DNA of 35,341 bases from an uncultured Eubacteriales bacterium (GTDB lineage Bacteria > Bacillota > Clostridia > Christensenellales > Aristaeellaceae): contig CADAKE010000004.1 in assembly GCA_902788445.1 (NCBI GenBank), positions 1 to 35,341 of the forward strand. The letters run 5' to 3'. This document shows positions 31,909-35,341 of the stretch, one piece after another; position 1 is the first letter of the stretch, and each line of letters opens with the position of its first letter. The notes beneath the pieces were generated by a model. The model saw only the letters and a list, made by a program, of their open reading frames with translations. It was not told where the DNA came from and searched no databases. Position numbers and translations under genes: made by a program.

Positions 31909-31937
31909 ATTCTATTCCTGATCAGGCCGTTCGTCAA
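31909..31937 (-). promoter_or_regulatory. Promoter of the 37-codon frame
   Basis: On the minus strand TTGACG (31932-31937) and TAGAAT (31909-31914) are 17 bases apart, each one base off consensus. Confidence 0.7.
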
Positions 31938-32049
31938 TCCCCAACGGGCGGCGAAACGCGGGGAATATCCTTGCTGCCGGGGAAAGTACATCTGCATTCT
32001 GCGGATAGTTTGGATAATTCATCATTTCATCCCCTTTCCTTCGCGCTAA

Positions 32050-32226
32050 GCATACAATGACGCCATGAAGGGTATTTACACCACCTGCGTCACCAAGGGA
32101 GCACTGGATGAATCGCCCTTTGCCTATAAGCCCGTCGACGAAATCATTGCCAATATCGAACCCACTGCGGAAATTGTATCCAGAATGAAGCCGATATATC
32201 ATTTCAAAGCAGGCGACAAAGATTAG
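32050..32226 (+). pseudogene. rtcB: RtcB RNA ligase C-terminal remnant
   Basis: Fifty-eight codons read AYNDAMKGIYTTCVTKGALD, then ESPFAYKPVDEIIANIEPT, AEIVSRMKPIYHFKAGDKD and a TAG stop. MKGIYTT, DESP.AYKP..EI and KP.Y.FKA are the conserved C-terminal end of RtcB-type RNA-splicing ligases. The other ~85% of the protein is absent and a stop codon lies directly upstream in frame, so this is a remnant, although the reading frame has not decayed. Confidence 0.8.
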
Positions 32227-32241
32227 GAATTATGATATAAT
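32213..32241 (+). promoter_or_regulatory. Possible promoter of the DUF503 operon
   Basis: GCGACA (32213-32218) and a perfect TATAAT (32236-32241) are 17 bases apart, about 100 bases before the DUF503 start. The -35 box overlaps the last codons of the RtcB remnant. Confidence 0.5.
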
Positions 32242-32341
32242 TGTATAAAAGCTGAGTTTTCTGTCTACCGATCCGATCACGGTGAGCAAGGGATGGAATA
32301 CACGGTGTTTGGCCGCAGCAGAAAGGAAGGTTCATCATAAG

Positions 32342-32623
32342 ATGATCATCGCGGCAATGATTTTCCGGCTGCGTGCCCCCTGGGTCCACAGCCTGAAAGA
32401 AAAGAGAATGATTGTCAAAAGCCTCGTCGCGCAGCTGCAAAACCGCTTCCATGTGTCCGCGGCTGAGATTGACGCGCAGGACACCCATCAAATTATCGTC
32501 CTCGGCCTTGCCGCCGTTGTGCCGCACAACGCCCTGGCGGACAGCCTGATGGATGAAATATCACAGTTTGTGGAAACGGCCACGGACGCGGAAATTGTAG
32601 AGGAGACGCGGGAAATCCGATGA
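32342..32623 (+). CDS. DUF503 family protein
   Basis: A 93-residue protein matching DUF503 (YlxP-like): MIIAAMIFRLRAPWVHSLKEKRMIVKS is the family's typical start, and HQIIVLGLAAV and the C-terminal ET.EIR match. I chose ATG 32342 (AAGGAAGG upstream) because it gives the usual family length; a GTG at 32282 would add 20 atypical residues. Function unknown; relatives are often found near ribosome-maturation genes. Its stop overlaps the YaiI-like start by four bases. Confidence 0.88.
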   Translation: MIIAAMIFRLRAPWVHSLKEKRMIVKSLVAQLQNRFHVSAAEIDAQDTHQIIVLGLAAVVPHNALADSLMDEISQFVETATDAEIVEETREIR

Positions 32624-33081
32624 TGATTTATGTTGATGCCGACGCCTGTCCGGTGACGCGCATTGCGGAGGACATCGCCCGGAAGCATGGAATCCCCGTA
32701 ACGCTGCTGTGCGACACCAACCATGTGCTGACCTCGGATTACAGTGCGGTGAAGGTCATCAGCGCAGGGGCGGACGCGGTGGATATTGCGCTGATCAATC
32801 TGTGTCAGCGCGGTGATATCGTGATCACCCAGGATTACGGCGTTGCGGCGCTGGCGCTGGGCAAAGGCGCGCGGGCCATCCACCAGAGCGGCAAGTGGTT
32901 CACGGATGAGAACATCGACGGGCTGCTGATGGATCGCCATCTGGCGAAGAAAGCCCGCCGCAGCGGCAAGCATCACCTGAAAGGCCCCGCCAAGCGCACG
33001 GAAGAGGACGACAAACGATTCGCGGAGAGCTTTGAACGGATGATACAGGAGGCGCTCAATGATCAGACCCATTATGCATGA
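32620..33081 (+). CDS. YaiI/YqxD family protein (UPF0178, DUF188)
   Basis: A 153-residue protein with the family signature MIYVDADACPV at the start, the internal GADAVD and the stretch RGDIVITQDYGVAALAL. The fold is related to PIN/NYN nucleases and the conserved aspartates suggest metal binding, but its role is not established. The frame overlaps DUF503 by four bases (ATGA) and peptide deformylase by 23 bases, so the three genes form a tight, coupled operon. A second ATG directly follows the first; either may be used. Confidence 0.93.
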   Translation: MMIYVDADACPVTRIAEDIARKHGIPVTLLCDTNHVLTSDYSAVKVISAGADAVDIALINLCQRGDIVITQDYGVAALALGKGARAIHQSGKWFTDENIDGLLMDRHLAKKARRSGKHHLKGPAKRTEEDDKRFAESFERMIQEALNDQTHYA

Positions 33082-33469
33082 TCCCCTGTTTCTGGCTCAG
33101 AAATCCGAGCCCGCCACGGAAGCCGACCGGCAGATCATCGTTGATCTCATGGACACCCTGCGGGCCAATCTGGACCGCTGTGTGGGCATGGCCGCCAACA
33201 TGATCGGCGAAAAGAAGCGCATCATCGTGTTCTGCAACGGCCCCATGCAAATGATCATGGTCAATCCGAAGATCACCGCCGCGTCCGGCGAATATGAAAC
33301 CGAAGAGGGCTGCCTGTCCCTGGCGGGCGTGCGGAAAACAAGGCGATACTGGAAGATCACGGTAAGCTATCAGGATCAGGCGTTTCATCCCCGTACCGGT
33401 ACCTTCGAGGGCTTCACGGCTCAGATCATCCAACACGAGATCGACCATTGCGACGGGATTCTGATATAA
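33059..33469 (+). CDS. Peptide deformylase-like protein
   Basis: A 136-residue member of the peptide deformylase family, which removes the formyl group from new N-termini. Motif 2 EEGCLSL (metal ligand C85) and motif 3 QHEIDHCDGIL (ligands H126 and H130, general base E127) are intact. Motif 1, normally GxGLAAxQ, reads CVGMAANM, so the catalytic Gln is Met (M48). This shorter, Q-less group is known to me from Firmicutes as an extra Def-like copy, so a second, standard deformylase probably exists elsewhere in the genome. AGGAGG lies inside the YaiI-like gene, nine bases before the ATG. Confidence 0.85.
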   Translation: MIRPIMHDPLFLAQKSEPATEADRQIIVDLMDTLRANLDRCVGMAANMIGEKKRIIVFCNGPMQMIMVNPKITAASGEYETEEGCLSLAGVRKTRRYWKITVSYQDQAFHPRTGTFEGFTAQIIQHEIDHCDGILI

Positions 33470-33584
33470 TACGAATACGCGGTATTGAAGAAAGAACATC
33501 ATGGACAAATCGGAATTTATCTATAAATCCAAACATAACCCTTGATTTCTTTGTGATTCGGCTGATTGCATCCGCTCAATCGGC

Positions 33585-33637
33585 AATCTTTCCCTTGTTT
33601 TTCCCTTATCAGGTGAAAACAAGGGAAAGATTTTTTC
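33585..33637 (+). terminator. Strong terminator after the deformylase-like gene
   Basis: AATCTTTCCCTTGTTTT (33585-33601) pairs perfectly over 17 bp with AAAACAAGGGAAAGATT (33616-33632) and is followed by further Ts. Outer bases CGGCA and TGCCG can extend it. The stretch 33470-33815 holds this terminator, the promoter below and nothing else I recognise. Confidence 0.9.
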
Positions 33638-33751
33638 TGCCGATTTGTTTACACACCCGTGACCTGATCCAGCAACCTTGCCGCTGATTTCTTGGCTTCA
33701 CGGGAGGAGTGAGCGTAGATGTTCATATATCACTCAAACAAGGGTTCAGCA

Positions 33752-33784
33752 TTAACACAACTTTAACAATAGCTGTGTTATAAT
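33752..33784 (+). promoter_or_regulatory. PhoP-box-like repeats and -10 box
   Basis: Two TTAACA repeats (33752-33757 and 33763-33768) are 11 bases apart, start to start, ending ten bases before a perfect TATAAT (33779-33784). No good -35 box is present. TT(A/T/C)A(C/T)A repeats with about five-base gaps are the Bacillus PhoP-box pattern, and OmpR-type regulators bind such 11-bp repeats, so the downstream regulator may control itself. Confidence 0.55.
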
Positions 33785-33815
33785 GAGTTCATCCGATCCC
33801 AAAGGAGGGCTTTCT

Positions 33816-34490
33816 ATGTTCCGTATTCTGGTTGTGGAGGATGATCGGGAGCTGAACCAGCAGGTGTGCGCATACCTAAAACAAAACGGATATGAAGCCG
33901 TTGGCTGCCTGAATGCCAATGATGCTTTTAATACACTATACAACGATTTGTACGACCTCATCGTGTCCGACATCATGATGCCGGGGATGGACGGGTTTGA
34001 ATTTGCCCGGACGGTGCGGGAGAACAGCAAGGACATGCCCATCCTGTTCATGACCGCCCGGGACGATTTTGCCGCCAAGCGGCAGGGCTTCCAGATCGGG
34101 GTGGACGATTACATGGTGAAGCCCATCGACCTGGAGGAATTGGTGCTGCGCATCGGGGCGCTGCTGCGCCGGGCGAAGATCGCCAACAGCCACAGGATCA
34201 CAGTGGGCAACGTGGTGCTGGACGCGGATGAGCGGGCCTGCACCGTGGACGGCGAGGAAGTCACGCTGACCACCCGGGAATTCAATATCCTGTATAAGCT
34301 CTTGTCCTACCCCAAAAAGACCTTCACCCGGGCCCAGCTCATGGATGAATTCTGGGATGCTGATTCCTCCTCCACCCTGCGGACGGTGGACGTGTATATG
34401 AACAAGCTGCGGGACAAGTTCGCGGGCTGCGATGCCTTTGAAATCCAGACCGTGCGGGGCCTGGGCTACAAGGCGGTGATCCTCAAATGA
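33816..34490 (+). CDS. OmpR/PhoB-family response regulator
   Basis: A 224-residue regulator. The receiver domain (1 to about 115) has the acidic pair EDD at the start, phosphorylation site D52 in IVSDIMMPGMDG and K in DDYMVKPID. The C-terminal OmpR-type winged helix (about 125-224) shows LTTREFNILYKLL, LRTVDVYMNKLR and QTVRGLGYKAV. I chose ATG 33816, preceded by AAAGGAGGG. Its stop overlaps the kinase start by four bases. The PhoP-like sites upstream hint at a phosphate-type PhoPR system, but the protein itself does not settle that; cell-envelope-sensing relatives are equally possible. Confidence 0.93.
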   Translation: MFRILVVEDDRELNQQVCAYLKQNGYEAVGCLNANDAFNTLYNDLYDLIVSDIMMPGMDGFEFARTVRENSKDMPILFMTARDDFAAKRQGFQIGVDDYMVKPIDLEELVLRIGALLRRAKIANSHRITVGNVVLDADERACTVDGEEVTLTTREFNILYKLLSYPKKTFTRAQLMDEFWDADSSSTLRTVDVYMNKLRDKFAGCDAFEIQTVRGLGYKAVILK

Positions 34491-35341
34491 ACAGCCGCAA
34501 GGGGTTTCTCATCTGGCGGTATGCGACCTTCTTTCTGCTGATTTCCTTTGTGGTCACATCCTCCTTTTTGCTGTTCCTCAACTCCATGAAAATCGACTAT
34601 TCGGTGCTGGCGCAAAATGCCCTGTTCACCTTCGGCAACATCTTTTTCCTCAGCTTTTTCTGCTGTCTGGTGGAATGGATCATTCGCAAAATTACGGTGG
34701 ATCGGCCTGTGAGGCGCATCCGGGAGGCCACCCAGCGCATGACAGAGGGCGACCTTTCCGCCCGCATCGACACCAGCAAATTCACCGTGGCCAGCGAGGA
34801 TTTTAGCCGCATCGCGGAGGATTTCAACCTGATGGCGGAGGAATTATCAAATACAAATACGTTGCGGACGGATTTCGTATCCAACGTATCCCATGAATTG
34901 AAAACACCCCTGGCGGTGATCCGCAACTATTCCAAAATGCTGCAAAGCGATCATCTGACCGACGCCCAGCGAACGGAATACGCCCAGGGCATCGACAAAG
35001 CCACCCAGCGCATGACCGCGCTGATCACCAACATCCTGAAAATGAACAAGCTGGAAAACCAGCAGATCAGCCCTAAGGTGCAGGAATACGACTTGACCGA
35101 GCAGGTGGCGGAGTGCCTGCTTGCCTTTGACGAAGCGATGGAAGAAAAACAAATCGACCTGCAATGCGATATGGACGAGCGCATCCTGGTGAATGCCGAT
35201 CCCGAACTGCTGACCCTGGTGTGGAACAATCTGCTTTCCAACGCCGTGAAGTTCACGCCGGAGGGCGGCGCGATCCAGGTAACCGTCCGCCCGGAAAACG
35301 AATGGGCGGTGGTATCAGTTGCCGATACCGGCTGCGGCATG
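34487..35341 (+). CDS. Sensor histidine kinase, partial at window end
   Basis: Partial: 285 codons before the window ends. Two membrane segments (about 9-31 and 46-67) enclose only a very short outside loop. A HAMP domain follows (RPVRRIREATQRMTEGDLSA), then the phospho-acceptor box NVSHELKTPLAV with H136, and the N-box NNLLSNAVKFTPEGG. The sequence stops inside the G1 box (ADTGCGM). The nearly absent sensor loop suggests it reads a signal within the membrane or through a partner protein, unlike typical PhoR, which usually has a larger sensor. It is translationally coupled to the regulator (ATGA). Confidence 0.93.
   Translation, partial: MNSRKGFLIWRYATFFLLISFVVTSSFLLFLNSMKIDYSVLAQNALFTFGNIFFLSFFCCLVEWIIRKITVDRPVRRIREATQRMTEGDLSARIDTSKFTVASEDFSRIAEDFNLMAEELSNTNTLRTDFVSNVSHELKTPLAVIRNYSKMLQSDHLTDAQRTEYAQGIDKATQRMTALITNILKMNKLENQQISPKVQEYDLTEQVAECLLAFDEAMEEKQIDLQCDMDERILVNADPELLTLVWNNLLSNAVKFTPEGGAIQVTVRPENEWAVVSVADTGCGM

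Noticed and set aside
31684-32049. 121-codon plus-strand frame
   Set aside because: It runs through the terminator at 31686-31738 and antisense to the 37-codon frame and its promoter. No ribosome binding site or recognisable domain.
1-35341. tRNA or rRNA genes
   Set aside because: I looked in the gene-free stretches for T-loop-like GGTTCGA blocks with matching stems and saw none that form a cloverleaf; this was by eye and could miss one.

Overview
The window looks like a chromosomal segment of an uncultured anaerobic Clostridia (Bacillota), probably a gut or rumen fibre and glycoside user in or near Christensenellales, Oscillospirales or Lachnospirales. Reasons: AGGAGG-type ribosome binding sites, TTGACA/TATAAT promoters, a LytTR/GHKL two-component pair, DUF554, DUF503 and YaiI/YqxD genes, a GPH-type sugar symporter and moderately GC-rich coding sequence. 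The taxonomic placement is inference. No rRNA, tRNA, CRISPR array or intact transposase gene was found.

Layout. (1) 1-653: no convincing gene; GC-rich palindromes, an inverted-repeat element with heptamer repeats, and a terminator. (2) 654-9874, minus strand: a five-gene operon read from right to left, consisting of a membrane-anchored, domain-permuted GH3 beta-glucosidase, a five-TM protein with two kinds of internal repeat, a GH5 exo-1,3-glucanase-like enzyme, a GPH symporter and a GH30 enzyme. It fits use of beta-1,3/1,6-glucan or related beta-glucosides. (3) 10005-12071, minus strand: a LytTR response regulator and GHKL histidine kinase, separated from the glucan operon by a terminator and by direct repeats that could be the regulator's target. 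(4) 12204-13440: a scrapyard of gene fragments (GH42 beta-galactosidase start, S41 peptidase tail, receiver-domain tail), then a long hairpin and a second copy of the inverted-repeat element.

(5) 13451-30443: an esterase/transport region. A subtype-B tannase-like esterase and a DUF554 membrane protein (minus) are divergent from an alpha/beta hydrolase and a LysR regulator (plus). Next come a secreted protein of unknown family, an esterase remnant, and a second LysR gene divergent from a neutral-ceramidase-like gene. A five-gene Dpp/Opp-type ABC importer follows (binding protein, two permeases, two ATPases), then an MBL-fold hydrolase and an amidohydrolase-2 protein that has lost its usual metal ligands. 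Three promoters here, for the hydrolase, the ceramidase-like gene and the importer, carry the same ~29-bp element overlapping the -35 box, so they probably form one local regulon. One of the two LysR proteins is the obvious candidate regulator.

(6) 27988-28388: a palindromic repeat split by a 261-bp IS231-like MITE with a 10-bp target duplication. (7) 30455-32241: a heptamer inverted repeat, two small membrane proteins, a 37-codon reading frame with a full promoter, and an RtcB remnant. (8) 32342-33469: overlapping DUF503, YaiI/YqxD and peptide-deformylase-like genes. (9) 33585-35341: a terminator, a PhoP-box-like promoter, an OmpR-family regulator and a histidine kinase cut by the window end.
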